64,000 nt of DNA from Acanthococcus lagerstroemiae (GCA_031841125.1 CM063106.1:68622101-68686100); one strand, 5' to 3'. Shown: positions 1 through 10,700, numbered from the stretch's first letter. Numbers and translations are program-made. Notes: a model not told the origin generated them from the letters alone.

Positions 1-104
1 ACTGATTCATTAGCACACGGTGGTGAAAAAAAAGTTTGTGGAGTGATTGACTGTATTCGCCAGTCACGATGTTCGAAAAAATTTTGACCCCCGTGTAATT
101 TGTA

Positions 105-197
105 TTTGAAGGGTCTGAAAAACTGGAAGAATTGGCCTGGAAAACCTGAAAAAGTCAGGGAAAATCATTTCCGAACAAGAATGGACACCCTGCCTGG
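105..197 (-). mobile_element. Terminal fragment of a hAT-like DNA transposon (tentative)
   Basis: The stretch reads as repeated gaaaa/cctg/gtcaggg phrases and ends in GGACACCCTG. This is the look of the ends of a common insect hAT-related repeat, in which an outer CAGGGTGTCC is followed by CTGAAAAAGTCAGG-like text. A related end, finishing GACACCCT, occurs at 34870-34972 next to a hAT-like transposase tail. I see no partner end or target duplication here, so this is a fragment. An ORF of 127 codons runs across it on the minus strand (64-447) but shows no domain and is probably chance. Confidence 0.35.
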
Positions 198-506
198 TCA
201 GCTCCAAAAACCACGTCGTAAATCGCCAAATCCTTGTGATACTCCTCTTCAGTTCAGTGATGAGGTGAGGGATTGCCCCCTGGGCATTGAACCTTGAGGA
301 TTCCATTTCCATCAAAACTGGAGATTCTTCGAAGGTCACAGTTCTTCGGACAACTTTGTTTTGGTTGGAAGGAGAAGACTGAAAATGGTTGGGTGGGTTA
401 CAATGCCCAAGGATTCCGTTACCGAGGACTCCCCCCCCCCTGGTCACTTGTGGAAAGATTCATCTTTCATTCGAACGATTTGTACGAAGAACCCGATGCG
501 CAATCA

Positions 507-599
507 GTTACCCTCTAGTTACCCAGTTACCCGCGGAAAAAAAGTTACCCATTTGTTACCCTCTGATTCCACTTATTCCCGTTTAGTTACCCGGGTAAC
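507..599. repeat. Cluster of six GTTACCC heptamers ending in a 14-bp palindrome
   Basis: GTTACCC occurs at 507, 518, 526, 544, 555 and 586. The last copy is the left half of the perfect palindrome GTTACCCGGGTAAC at 586-599. Spacing is irregular (8 to 31 bp), so it is not a simple tandem array. Its role is unknown: it could be a decayed minisatellite, a transposon subterminal repeat, or a protein-binding cluster. Confidence 0.6.
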
Positions 600-649
600 T
601 GGTGGGATTTGGCGCATTGGGAATGGACGAACCTGAGGGGCGGCACGTG

Positions 650-1062
650 AACAGAAATTTCAGCATTTGGTTGTTTTTTTTTTCGAAACTTTGTGTACGT
701 GCACGCTGGAATGCAGTCGCGTCTCTTTGATCCTATGTAGCCTTCCGTTCCTGCAGAGTTGGAAGAGACTCGACGGCCGCGTTCGTTCCGTTCACGTCCA
801 GAGCGTCGTTCAGTGCCCGCGTATTGTTTACAATGATATCGAAAGGATGATGAGCGGAGCGAGAGGGCGCTTCGTTAATCTGGGACAGAAGTTCGTTGGC
901 CGCTGTGGACAGCGTAGCGGCGCTGGCGCTGCCTTTGGGAAATTAGGTTAAAGAGTGAGAGAAGCGAGAGAACTGCAATGCATGTAGTGTAGTGTAGAGT
1001 GTAGACGTTGTGAATGCGAGTCAGTGTTGGCGCACGCGCTCGTCTACCGAGGTAAAAAGGTA
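650..1062 (+). promoter_or_regulatory. CpG-rich patch, candidate host promoter or non-coding first exon
   Basis: This block is rich in CpG and GC compared with the AT-rich surroundings and contains no repeat I recognise. It ends in the text ACCGAGGTAAAAAGGTAATTT, where GAG|GTAAAA or AAG|GTAATT would each make a good splice donor on the plus strand (about 1049-1065), followed by AT-rich intron-like sequence. An open frame at 667-951 has no recognisable domain. No TATA box or initiator stands out. The call rests on composition plus the donor-like end only. Confidence 0.25.
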
Positions 1063-1279
1063 ATTTTACATCTTTATACATCGGTATATATACCGAGAGC
1101 GGCAGAAAATAATAACAATAATTGCACTTTTGATGTCGGCTGTTTGTTGTCTTTTTTTCCCCCCTCTATTCGTTAAATTTCCTCGTCTTTTTTGCTTCTA
1201 TACCACTGGCATAATATATAGGTTTGCGTGTAGATATCGCCCGTCTGGCCAATTTTACGATCGAAAATAGCGGCTAAAT

Positions 1280-1906
1280 TTGAGGCATCGCCACGTCCAG
1301 TTTAACGATGCGACGGCCGGTCGGTTGCAGCGAGCGCGGCGAGAGACTTCGACCTTTCCGAATGCAGTTAGCCGGCTGCAGCAGCGGGAGGGAAAACGAA
1401 TTAAGGTTCTGGGAAAATGCAAAACGTGTTTACGGAGACGACTCGTGTACACAACGGTTGAACGTGCTTTCTCCCACGTGTCCGGTAAACATACGAGCGA
1501 ATTAGCGATGCGCGAAAAATGCACATGCTTTTTGTATCTGGCACCGAACGTTTGGAAAAATAAATGTAGGGAAAAAAACAAACACGACGCAGAACATGAC
1601 GGAAAAAAAAACTCTGTGACCCCGACTAATCGCGCAAAACCCGAAGCTCGGGGTCATTGTGCAACCGTGGGGAGGCCACTTGGGTTGCAAGCCACCGTTG
1701 TCTTTCCAGTCGCCGATCTGAGAAGACTGGCGGGCACCGCTCGCCGGATGTTGAAACGCGTTGAATGCAACGCGTCGCCGTATCAGCGTCGATCGCGGAC
1801 ATCGAGGATGCGGAAATTGGCACGTGCTGGTTTCATATCGCCAGATCCGAAGTCCTTCAGAGGGGGTAATTCCGTATCAACGCGGACACTTTCAAATTTT
1901 GAGTGA
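1280..1906 (+). CDS. Unrecognised 208-codon open reading frame (hypothetical)
   Basis: This is the longest uninterrupted ATG-to-stop frame in the window that is not clearly a transposon. The product is very basic (many Arg and Lys), with four Cys in its first half and no signal peptide, membrane segment or known motif visible. The DNA is CpG-rich, which lowers stop frequency and makes chance ORFs likelier; an antisense frame (1255-1581) and others overlap it. It could be part of a host exon or simply an open frame in a CpG-rich intron. I do not assign a function. Confidence 0.2.
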   Translation: MRHRHVQFNDATAGRLQRARRETSTFPNAVSRLQQREGKRIKVLGKCKTCLRRRLVYTTVERAFSHVSGKHTSELAMREKCTCFLYLAPNVWKNKCREKNKHDAEHDGKKNSVTPTNRAKPEARGHCATVGRPLGLQATVVFPVADLRRLAGTARRMLKRVECNASPYQRRSRTSRMRKLARAGFISPDPKSFRGGNSVSTRTLSNFE

Positions 1907-2059
1907 CCAATGGGTGCCTTCCTAACCAAGGGCAAGCACGAATTCGGGCCCAAGGAAACGCCAAAACAGGCAGCTTAGCAGCTTCGCTACTCGAAGAGGG
2001 TGGGCTAGAAATAATGGTATTTAGCCAAACTACTTTGTAATATCGCCTTCCGCTAACAT

Positions 2060-4100
2060 TTTTTTTTCTTTTTAATATTATTTTATTAAGGACTGTCCAA
2101 GGGCGTTTACTTAATACTACGACAATGAATTTGACGGGACGGGCCCGACGGATCGCTGATGACCGCGGACGACTAAGAATTACAGGTTAACAAAGAAGCT
2201 TAATACTAACAGAACATTGTGATCCACGAGCTTATACTCAGTAGGACTTACAATCAGAGGGAAATGACAGGAGGGCACAGTTAGAGTGACAATTAGGTCA
2301 GTTGAAGGTCGAAATGAAGGACATATAGGGTAACCGGTACGATTGGGAGGGAGAAAGGGTCACAGCATTGCATAACGTAATACATAATAAGATCGTGAGA
2401 GAAGTGCGCTACGCTAAGCAATATCAGCCGGAAATTTTCTTTTGAGCCGAATGATCGGAGGAACCTCAAGCAGGCAAAGAGCGAATGTGTTGGAGTGACG
2501 ATGTAGGCGTTGTTCGTAACAACTGGCCAGCCGATGGATGGCCTGCTGCACCAACTCGATGTTCATGTCCTGGTGGAGCAGATCGTTCCGGACATACCAG
2601 GGAGCGCCCAACATTTTCCGTAGTATGTTACTCTGGAGCCTTTGCTGCACCAGAATGTTGCTGTCCGCCGCACAACCCCAGACTGGGGCTGAATAGGTCC
2701 AACTTGGGCGAAGAACACCTAGGTAAAGGTGTCGCTTGTTACTTAAAGTTATCTTGTTCCGAGAGCGAAGCAACCAAAAGATGGAGCGGAACCTAAGCTT
2801 GACTTCCTGACTCTTGGTCGAAACGTGCTCCTTCCGAGTGAGCCAACGATCGAGATGGACTCCCAGATAACGGGCGTGAGTGGCTGTCCTGGTCGGTTCA
2901 TTGTCTTTCACTAGAGGGATTGTAGAGGGCGACCTGAGCGAGAAATCAACTTTGACAGACTTTGCTCTATTGAGGCGTATTTTCCATGTTTTGCTCCAGG
3001 CTGAGATAGGATCGAGCGCACCCTGAAGGTTGGTGGTGGTAATGGCATAATCGGAGGCAGGAGATAGTATGGCTGTGTTGCCAACGTCGTGGATTCGGCT
3101 TGCAGGATGTCAGCTGTGAAAAGAAGGAAGAGCACCGGCCCCAACACGCTGTCTTGTGGCATCCCAGCTTGGATTGGAGATAAGGCAGAGGTGGCACTGC
3201 CAATATCTACAAAAAATGACCTGTTGTGAAGATATTCCAGGAGATCAACTTAGGAAGTGGGAGGATACTGGCTGACTTTATGGAGGGCCCTTCCAGCCAG
3301 ACCCGATCAAAGACCTGGCTAACGTCCAGGAATGCGACTGGGTAGTATTGCTTCGCTTCTAACGCGTTTCAGACCACAGAGCCCACCCTGTACACTTGTT
3401 CCACCGTGGAGTGCTTGTTCCGGAACCCAGACTGGTGATCGGGGAGTATTTTGAGATCGAGTACCTCCTGGAGGAGGCGGTGGTACAAGAGCTTCTCGAA
3501 GAGCTTGGAGATTACTGGAAGGGGAGAGATGGGCCAGTTGGAAAGCACGGTCCTCCACTGGCTTGCCCGGCTTCGGGATCGTAATAACTTTAGCAGACTT
3601 CCAGGTTGTTGGGAAGTAGCTAAGTTTCAGACATGCGTTGAAGATGTCGGTCAACATAACAATTGCCTTCCGGGGTGCCTCAGTATTTTGGCAGAGATGC
3701 GATCAAATCTCGTGGCCTTCCGCACATTAAGACGATCGATCTGGGTTTTAATCTCTTTGGGTGAGAGGAGCCTTAGTGGGGGTCCTTCCAGACGAGTGAG
3801 TGTTGGAAGAAGATCAGTAGGAATGTTGTTGGGCTTGAAGATGTTGGTGAGATGCTCCGCAAGAAGCTCAGCCTTATCAGGATCCCTGCAGACCCACATG
3901 CCTATAGGGCTGCAAAGCGGAGAGCTGAATCCCAGTATGTTCTTCTTGGCCCTAGCTACCCTCTACAGAGAGTAGCCAGCCTTCTCCATGGTGTCAAGGG
4001 AGAGTAGGAATTCTTCGAAAGATCTAGAATTATGGGCTGCAATCAAAGCAAAATCCGTCACCGGATTTGGTCTGCGTGTACTCCTGCGGAAGATTCAGCG
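2060..4100 (-). pseudogene. Dead Jockey-type non-LTR retrotransposon (RT domain to 3' UTR)
   Basis: Read on the minus strand, frames appear in the usual order of a Jockey-clade pol ORF2. At 3899-3651 there is the pre-RT segment (SPKEIKTQIDRLNVRKAT). At 3657-3319 comes the region around KSAKVITIPKPGKP. At 3162-2911 is the block (MPQDSVLGPVLF) that normally reads PQGSVLGPxLF. At 2911-2414 are the thumb and C-terminal connection (RYLGVHLDRWLT). At least three frameshifts separate these pieces. The catalytic F/YADD is gone: the corresponding codons near 3092-3075 read DVGNT. About 350 bp of non-coding sequence follow to a T-rich stretch at 2060-2090, which would be the A-rich 3' tail. The 5' ORF1 and endonuclease are missing, so it is 5'-truncated as well as mutated. 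Confidence 0.85.
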
Positions 4101-4152
4101 CAGCGAGGTCTTGAGGGGGGGGGGGCAGGGTAAATCTTTCTGTGTTGGTAAC

Positions 4153-4463
4153 TCAGAACAGTTTGGAAGGATTTAAACTCTGGAAAACGGCCGCTTCTTC
4201 ATTATCTGCAGGGAACTGTTTCAATTCAGTTTTACACACCTCGGATATCGGCTGAAAAACGTCATCTTTGGCCTTTCTCTTGGCTATGATAACTGCTTTC
4301 CGCACGTTCAGTTGAGCGGCTGTTTGCGGAGGATGGTTGTGCTGGCCTCTAGATGAGCTCAGATCACCATTTCTAGTGACGATGGTTGCCGGGCACCCTT
4401 CACGACATTTCCAGTACATTGCGTCCTTCTTTCGATAGTTCAGGCGGTATAAAAACCCTTGGA
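4153..4463 (-). pseudogene. FLYWCH-type zinc-finger exon fragment
   Basis: On the minus strand an open frame reads QGFLYRLNYRKKDAMYWKC and then REGCPATIVTRNG, with HNHPP following. The pattern F-L-Y, Y-W-x-C, C-P-A and H-N-H matches the FLYWCH zinc-finger fold, with Zn ligands Cys, Cys, His, His all present. FLYWCH domains occur in insect chromatin proteins and in some MULE-type transposases. The frame stays open from 4491 and a pyrimidine-rich CTCTTGCTGTAG ends at 4464, which would make a splice acceptor just before the domain. After the domain the frame runs about 50 codons (AQLNVRKAVIIAKRKAKDD) to a stop. It may be a real host exon or a captured transposon domain; only one exon is visible. 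Confidence 0.6.
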
Positions 4464-4494
4464 CTACAGCAAGAGTGCTTAAATGTACACATTA

Positions 4495-5300
4495 ACAACC
4501 TATAAGTTCTGAAATTCAGTTATTACTGTAATCTAATGTGATTGTAATCATAGTTTTTCAGGTGAAGTAGGACTCCTGTTTGCTCACTAATAGATTAACA
4601 TACTAGAGTGATACGTATAAAAGTTGTTTACCTCCTGTCTGGGATCCATACATAAACTGAACTTCCATAACAGCTCTTTGGTGGCTATTAGATGTTTTCG
4701 AACAAATGTGACAGAATAAAACCTGCATGCAGATACTTTGTCACCAGATATGAATGAAAAACATAAACACGAGGGATGAATGAATGTACTTCTGCTTTAT
4801 ATCCCCACTGGTGAACTGGTTCTTCCCTGTAAGACTCTGACAAAGAAATATGTCTTCCTGCCTTTTGTTTTCTCTTTCTGCAACCGTGTCCCATTATACT
4901 TTGTATCTTATTGTAGTACAATGTTGTCACATATACTAGTAGTAAATCAGAAAGCGATATTGCTATTAGGCGATATTGCTTCATTTCTCCCTTTTTCACC
5001 TTTTTCGCGGGAGAATGCGATATTTCTGGAAGGCGTTATTGTATGAAATTGGAAATAATAGAGACACCCGAGCTAGCTTTTATTTCCGCGGTCTTTGGAA
5101 ATGATGCCAGAGAAAAAAGACATATCGATAGTTATGTTTAAGGTTTTTTTTCTTCAACATAAGAGCTGATAGATAAATGTAATTATAGTAGGATGACACT
5201 ACAGGCACATAAATGGTAAGTTTAAGGCTTCAAACTGCAATGCTGCAGACTGCAATCACGCAGTAAACACTTTCTCTGAAGGTAGAGCACTATAGGTATA
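4495..5300. other. AT-rich stretch without recognisable gene
   Basis: The ORFs here (4688-4999 minus, 4780-5046 plus) overlap each other and show no domain or codon pattern. No inverted termini or tandem repeats were seen. Confidence 0.5.
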
Positions 5301-5305
5301 CCAAA

Positions 5306-5431
5306 TATAATGGGCCGCCATTTTGGCTCACACCGCGCCCGTTGATGCCAAATTGATTACGCAGTACACTCCACATAGTCGCATTCGACATCCGCGGGCA
5401 CGGGTGTACGCCGAAATGGCGACCCATTATA
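5306..5431. mobile_element. 126-bp MITE with TATAATGGG termini
   Basis: The left end TATAATGGGCCGCCATTTT is matched in inverse orientation by the right end (GCGACCCATTATA, finishing at 5431), with two mismatches over about 22 bp. TA at both edges fits a TA target duplication as in Tc1/mariner-type MITEs. It lies in the open frame of the Helitron fragment to its right and appears to have cut it, so it is younger than that Helitron. Confidence 0.6.
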
Positions 5432-5640
5432 CCCTGAAGGAAGAGTCTACCAAATAATGACTCTTTAATTTGAATGAAACGAATTCGTGGAGTTAAGAAA
5501 CGTTCTTCTATATTACTCAACTCAGCCAATTCTGGTCGCATCTTAGGATTCGGAAATTGTAACTCTTCATGCGCTAAAGACAACAGAGGAATTTTATATC
5601 GATTTGCAGAAGGAAGTTCATTAACGATTCAAATAAAGTT
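5432..5640 (-). pseudogene. Helitron fragment (conserved region upstream of the helicase-like N domain)
   Basis: The minus-strand frame contains KIPLLSLAHEELQFPNP followed by MRPELAELSNIEERFLTPRI and RFIQIKE. The pattern L-x-x-L-x-x-x-E-E-R-x-x-x-P-R-x-x-F-x-Q-I is a well-conserved block in animal Helitron Rep/helicase proteins, just before the helicase-like N domain. The frame runs into a MITE (5306-5431) immediately after the block, and no downstream Rep or helicase sequence follows. This is a short relic of a rolling-circle transposon. The dispersed repeat starting at 5640 could be its flank or an associated non-autonomous element, but I cannot show that. Confidence 0.7.
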
Positions 5641-6660
5641 TACAATTCGAACAAGCATAACCAAAATTATCACTAGTACTAAGAAATCTTGTAACGAGCA
5701 TGCAGTTTTGAGAACATCCGAAGTAGATCTGTTTGTTACACATACAGTCCGTCCTTTTATATACCTACTCTTTACCACTTGACTCGGTCCCTTATGAACA
5801 TGCAATTGACTAGAAATAGAAAATACTATTGCGTATCGAGAAACAGAATAATCATCAGTAATCAATCGTTGGTCGATTTATAACCATTGGTAACAGATTA
5901 CAGATTTTACGCTATTATATTAGCCAAACGGAAGTTTCACTGCTCGAAACCTGAAACAGAATACCAAAATTACCATTACTCAATACTTTTATAATTCACA
6001 TCGCATTAGTCCTTGGAAAATTTACTGATAAGTATCTTATACTCGGATATGCAACATGGCTACTGCATTAAGAATCTACTTGTAATAAGACGAATTTTCT
6101 ACCGAACATATTGACTCAGTTCAAAGGAAATGTTCACTAATCAAACTACAGACCAATTTTATACATGAGCAAACAGCTTAATTACCTCTTCTAAATCCAC
6201 TGAAGAGTTTTTTTTCAATTCTCAAAATCTTTTTCAACGGCGCAGTACATACTCAGTCGGTATCTAGTCAACAATAACTGAATAACAACGTCTATGCAAT
6301 AACTGAAGAATAAGAATAAAATCGAAATCGAAATAATTGTTGCTTATCCGTTATATTTATTATCATCTCCTTGGCTCTGTACCGCTTTGTACTGAAAATG
6401 ACGCTCGCACCTCGCACAGAGATCAAGATCAATGAGTACTACTGAAGAAGGGGAAAAACGAAGAGAAACAAAAAGGTGATTGCACGAGGCTCGTTACCGA
6501 CCGTAATAAAATCAAAATTATTGCTTATAATTATTTTTATTGTTCAACTAATTGTTTTCTTGAAAATAAAGCCCCGTTGAACTGAACTTTATTGACTCAG
6601 ATCACACACATCTGAAATAACACTCTACTGTACTGAACTGTGAATTGAGAAGAGAAGAAG
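5640..6660. repeat. Dispersed repeat, copy 1 (related copy at 39200-42460)
   Basis: Long runs match the second copy. Examples are ATGCAATTGACTAGAAATAG near 5798 and 41564, and ATGACGCTCGCACCTCGCAC near 6399 and 42180. The order of matched blocks is the same in both copies, on the same strand. This copy lacks two insertions present in copy 2, so it approximates the empty sites. No coding domain is visible. Confidence 0.8.
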
Positions 6661-7422
6661 AAAAAAAAAACGATAGGCAGCGTAACCGAGAGTTTCCGAT
6701 GTTGGTAGCCCTGCGCTGAAAAGGTGATCGTGGACGTTATAACCATAAGAATACATGTAACTTGAATTCGCTTTTTCTAGTCAATAAAATGTTTTCTTGC
6801 ATCATAAATAGATGAATTTAGAGATTGAGGTCTCTAGTTTTCATTTATGATCTTGAAACGGCTCCATTTTCCATGTACCTGTTAGTTGTTTACAAGCAGT
6901 CTTTGTACCAATGGTAAACTTCCATAAGAAAAACAGTTATTTGGAAATCAACTTATTCATCTAACTGGAGCGAATAAAGTGCATTAAATTACCTTTTTTC
7001 ATAAACTTGAGACGTCAATCTTCAATTTGACATGTTATATGACTCAAGAAAACCTGTTTTCAGCAATTACGAAAGCTCTAAAGAATACCAATTTTGCACG
7101 TATTCTTATGGGAACATCAACCTTGATCACCTTTTCAGGAGTCGACACTAGCGAACCTGGTCACGGTTTTATCGCCTATTGCAATAGGCTCAGCTGCGCG
7201 GACTTTAAAAAGTAGGTGTGTTATTTTTCTCGGGTCCTTCCTGAAAATCACGATTTTGCGCATCGAACATCCACAAATAGATAGACAATGATAAATTCGT
7301 GTCTTTAAAAGAATCCGGGTGTTTACTTGTACAATTACTAGCGGGCACATTTTATGTTTATCACGGGCTGTGTACAAAAACCTTGTGCAGTGTTATTCAA
7401 ATTTTCAGCTCAGTACAAAAGT
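6661..7422. other. AT-rich sequence without recognisable gene
   Basis: Only short ORFs without known motifs (for example 7027-7215 plus) occur. No terminal repeats or tandem units were found. Confidence 0.5.
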
Positions 7423-7424
7423 GG

Positions 7425-7455
<31 letters not shown>

Positions 7456-7466
7456 CTATCTATCTG
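7423..7466. repeat. (TATC)n microsatellite
   Basis: About eleven units of TATC with one interruption (TATT). It creates an artificial repeated Leu-Ser-Ile-Tyr run in the overlapping ORFs. Confidence 0.95.
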
Positions 7467-7824
7467 GGTGCCATATCCGATACCGGATGTTGGCGGTCGC
7501 GGTTTTTGACGCGCGACTTTCCTGAGTAAGTTAGTCGGGGTGGTTTGCCGTTGCTTTCCCCACGGTATGTTGAGTTCGATTTTTCCTTCTCTGTGCCGAA
7601 GAGTGTGCCGCCGCAGTTCGCTTTCTAGCCACGTGTTTCACTGCGTTGAGTAAACTGGCCACGACGTACACACGACAGAATCTGCCTTTTAGATCTGGTG
7701 GTAATACGCCCAATTGTCTTGCCTTGTTCTTTGGTGCGCTATCTTCCACCTCGATTAATACTGTAGTCGCTGTGCTCGCTAGTATGTTAGCTGGTGTATT
7801 CGAATATCACTAGCTTCTTTTTCC

Positions 7825-7898
7825 AGCATTGGTGGGATTCAAACCCGAGATGCAAGGATTGCGGAGCGGGCTCGTTTACCACTCAACCACACAGCCAC
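7825..7898 (-). ncRNA. tRNA-like module, probably tRNA-derived SINE head or tRNA pseudogene
   Basis: On the minus strand an A-box-like TGGTTGAGTGG (7889-7879) and a B-box-like GGGTTTGAATCCC (7846-7834) are 43 bp apart, the spacing of internal RNA polymerase III promoters in tRNA genes. The T-arm stem pairs only partly and the D and acceptor stems do not close well, so a functional tRNA is unlikely. No clear tail or flanking duplication was found. Confidence 0.5.
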
Positions 7899-7899
7899 T

Positions 7900-8974
7900 T
7901 AAAGTGGTACAGATTTTGCAAAGTGTACGAAAATTGTTGTACCAATTACGATATTTCAGAGTTGGTACAAAAAGGTCCTCTCCTTTTACAGATGGTACCA
8001 AAATGTCTGTACAATTTCAGGATTGTATAATTTCGGGTTTTGAACGTAACACATCATACACGAATAGTAGTCGGATCTTAAGTTAGCCGTACCAAGGATG
8101 TGAGCAGATACTAGACAGAAAGAGAGGTGATCGCTGGTGCAATAACTACCATTATACCTGCCGAAGTCCGGCTCTGCTGAAAAAGTTGTCTCTCCGGGCC
8201 CGGAGAATATAGGTCGATTTAATTATTCAAATCGAATCCACGGGTACGACGAACTCGTCTTAGCGTAATCTCGCATAAACTGCGTATCTGGACAGATTAC
8301 GCGTTTCTTATCATCCAATTCATGGCGAATGACGACCGAGAAATCGGTTCGTCGATTTTCGAAAACATATTAACATATAATAGAAGGGGAAAAAGGCATC
8401 TTTTTGTACCAGAGAGAAGAAAAAATAGTAAGAGTCGCGCTTTTCGTGTGCGGGTTTCGCTGTGTGCGAATCGATAAACGAAACGCGGTACACTTATACG
8501 TTACGAGTCGGGTTCAACGTCCTGGCTCTCTGGTCTGTGTGTCAGTAGTGGAAAGAACGCCAATTTGAAAATTTTCACTTCTGTGCTGTGTAGTTAGCAA
8601 CCGAAACTACTCGGCGTCGGAAATTCGCCTCGCTCGGCATTGCCGTTGGCGTGACTGTGTGATTGACACCGCAGCTCAAGTACTCGTTGGTTTTGTGTGT
8701 CCCCCCGGTTTGATATTTTGGCATTCGGGTGCTCATGGGAACTTGTTCCGAATTTTGAAGGCAAATTGTATGTACAGTTGTTCAATGAAGCATTCTTTAG
8801 TTTTATAATCAAGTACCTCTATGGGTGTTGCCGGGGGAGGGGGGCAGACTGGGGCGCTTGCCAGAGTAGATGGTGACTGAAATTATATAAATACTAGCTG
8901 ACCCGATTCGCGGCTCATCTAGACCAAAGTCAAAAGTGAGTTAGATGAAGGAACACTGGTATTTAGCTCTGTAA
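7900..8974. other. Non-repetitive stretch, partly CpG-rich
   Basis: 8400-8600 is CpG-rich and looks like host single-copy sequence. The minus-strand ORF at 8594-8812 has no recognisable motif. No transposon ends are visible. Confidence 0.45.
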
Positions 8975-9291
8975 AAGCGCGTTCACACTGATGCCGATAG
9001 CAAGAATCGGCATTGCTGTTAAATGCCAACAATTAACTCAGGCCGATCATCTTTTTACCACGCCAGTGGGGACACACTGGCCGATCGGCAAAGCCGATCA
9101 CATTTTGCTTTGTTGAGACCGCTAATTTGCCGAGCGACTCGGACGTGCCGATTGGTGCCGATCGGCACGTCAAAGCCAGATGGCAAATGATGATGCAATG
9201 TCTACACTACATTGCACTTCATCGGCAGAAGCCGAGTGGCAATGCCGATTCTTGCCGATCGGCACGTTTTTCGCAAAGTGTAGACGCGCCT
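8975..9291. mobile_element. 317-bp MITE with AAGGCGCGTCTACACT-type ends, TAA target duplication
   Basis: The left end AAGCGCGTTCACACT pairs with the inverse of the right end (AGTGTAGACGCGCCT). TAA flanks both sides (8972-8974 and 9292-9294), as expected for the TWA target of PIF/Harbinger-type elements. The interior is packed with GCCGATCGGC palindromes and their halves, for example at 9079, 9155 and 9253, and could fold into a hairpin. There is no coding capacity. Confidence 0.75.
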
Positions 9292-9294
9292 TAA

Positions 9295-10530
9295 TGCAGT
9301 ACACGTAAGTTATTATTAATCGAACGAATTATTTGGTGCTCAGTTTCCCTCACATTTGGTTTACAGACTTGAGACTGGCTAAGTATTACTTACGTCGGTA
9401 TTCCTTGTTGTAAGCGCAGGTATAGATAATGTCGGGTAGATACATGTTTCTTTGGAATGGGTAGGTAAATTTGTGCACCAAATTAAAAGTTTGATTAGTA
9501 ATAATGCGTATACTTATGACAATGATCGATAATTTTAGCTGTAGTTGTTTAATATTTTCATATTTTGATACATGAAACACGTGATACATTTTTACATACA
9601 AACAGTAACAACTGGGATCTATACTGTGTGTACGCGTGTGTTGATGGATGGGTAACGGTACAGCGCCTGGCTGCTAGGAGGTCCCGCTATCTCACTTTAC
9701 TGAAACTGCGGAAGTTTACGATACGAAACAGCTTCAACTTGTATTATATTCAATCGGAGGTTCATGATTCATTTGCAGTTTAACGCTTATTCAAGTTTGT
9801 GTTATAGTCCAGGAGAATTAGCTTAAAAAAAAGGTGTTTGATGGAATTAATTGCAGCACAGCTGAAACTTGGTACGATTGTTTAGTACCCTCTTCGGAAA
9901 AGCCCCGTGATTTCCCCACCTCCCCCGGTGTGAGCATCACCCCCAGCGTCCAAAAAGTGCCCTCGGAAACAGTTTTTGGCTTGTATCTAGCTTAAAATTG
10001 ATTTATAGGTAAAAATATTCCTTACCAAAATTAAAGAACGTAAAATTCTCTACAAGAATGATATCTATGTTTGTTTTTTTTTCGTGAATCGCATGCCAAC
10101 CAAGATAACCGGCGTTTAAGATCACGCGAGCATGTAAATATGGAGTAACCTACAACATACGCGGTATACGTTGAAATAATCGCGAAAACACATGACTGGA
10201 TGCATAGAATATTACATGATGTAATTTCAGTTTATTATCTTTAATATTATAAGAATTCATCTTCATTCGAGTCTACATGTATACAATTTTTGCGTTTAAA
10301 CAACCTCCTCTACAAATGCGTGGCTACAAGAGATACCCACTTTACGGCAACCACAAGCTCGTGATCCCGATGCGGAAAACTCTTGGAAAATTGACCCTCG
10401 TTAGCTCTGTCTCAACCCGGTATGTTTCCCCTCCAGCAGCCATCCAAAGCGCTCCATTTGAGAGGAGCCATCAGGTTAGCGCTTCATTTCGTGTAGCCCT
10501 CTCACTACCCGAGCTATACACCAGCGTTGA
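9295..10530. other. AT-rich stretch without recognisable gene
   Basis: Short ORFs without motifs only. No inverted or tandem repeats noted apart from homopolymer runs. Confidence 0.45.
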
Positions 10531-10535
10531 GACGC

Positions 10536-10700
10536 CCGTGTTATACCGTTTATGTATGCCCTTTGTAGACCGGTCGTATAGCCCCTCTGTTTCCCCTTAT
10601 CCCCTGGCATGGATCCCCTTTGTAGGCCCGTCGTATACCCCTTCCACATCCCCTTCATGAATCCCCTCCGTAAACCCGGGTAGATCCCCTCTTGCAATGA
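10536..10700. repeat. Three imperfect 51-57 bp tandem units
   Basis: The phrase TTTGTAGACCGGTCGTATA near 10561 recurs as TTTGTAGGCCCGTCGTATA near 10618 and as a weaker copy near 10669. The 145-codon frame on the minus strand (10476-10913) therefore shows the repeated peptide RGYTTGLQR. A real repetitive protein is possible but nothing else supports it; a small decayed minisatellite is simpler. Confidence 0.5.

Noticed and set aside
64..447. 127-codon minus-strand ORF as a gene
   Set aside because: It overlaps a transposon-end-like segment and two plus-strand ORFs, with no motif.
7299..7529. Repetitive Leu-Ser-Ile-Tyr protein
   Set aside because: The run is simply the translation of a (TATC)n microsatellite.
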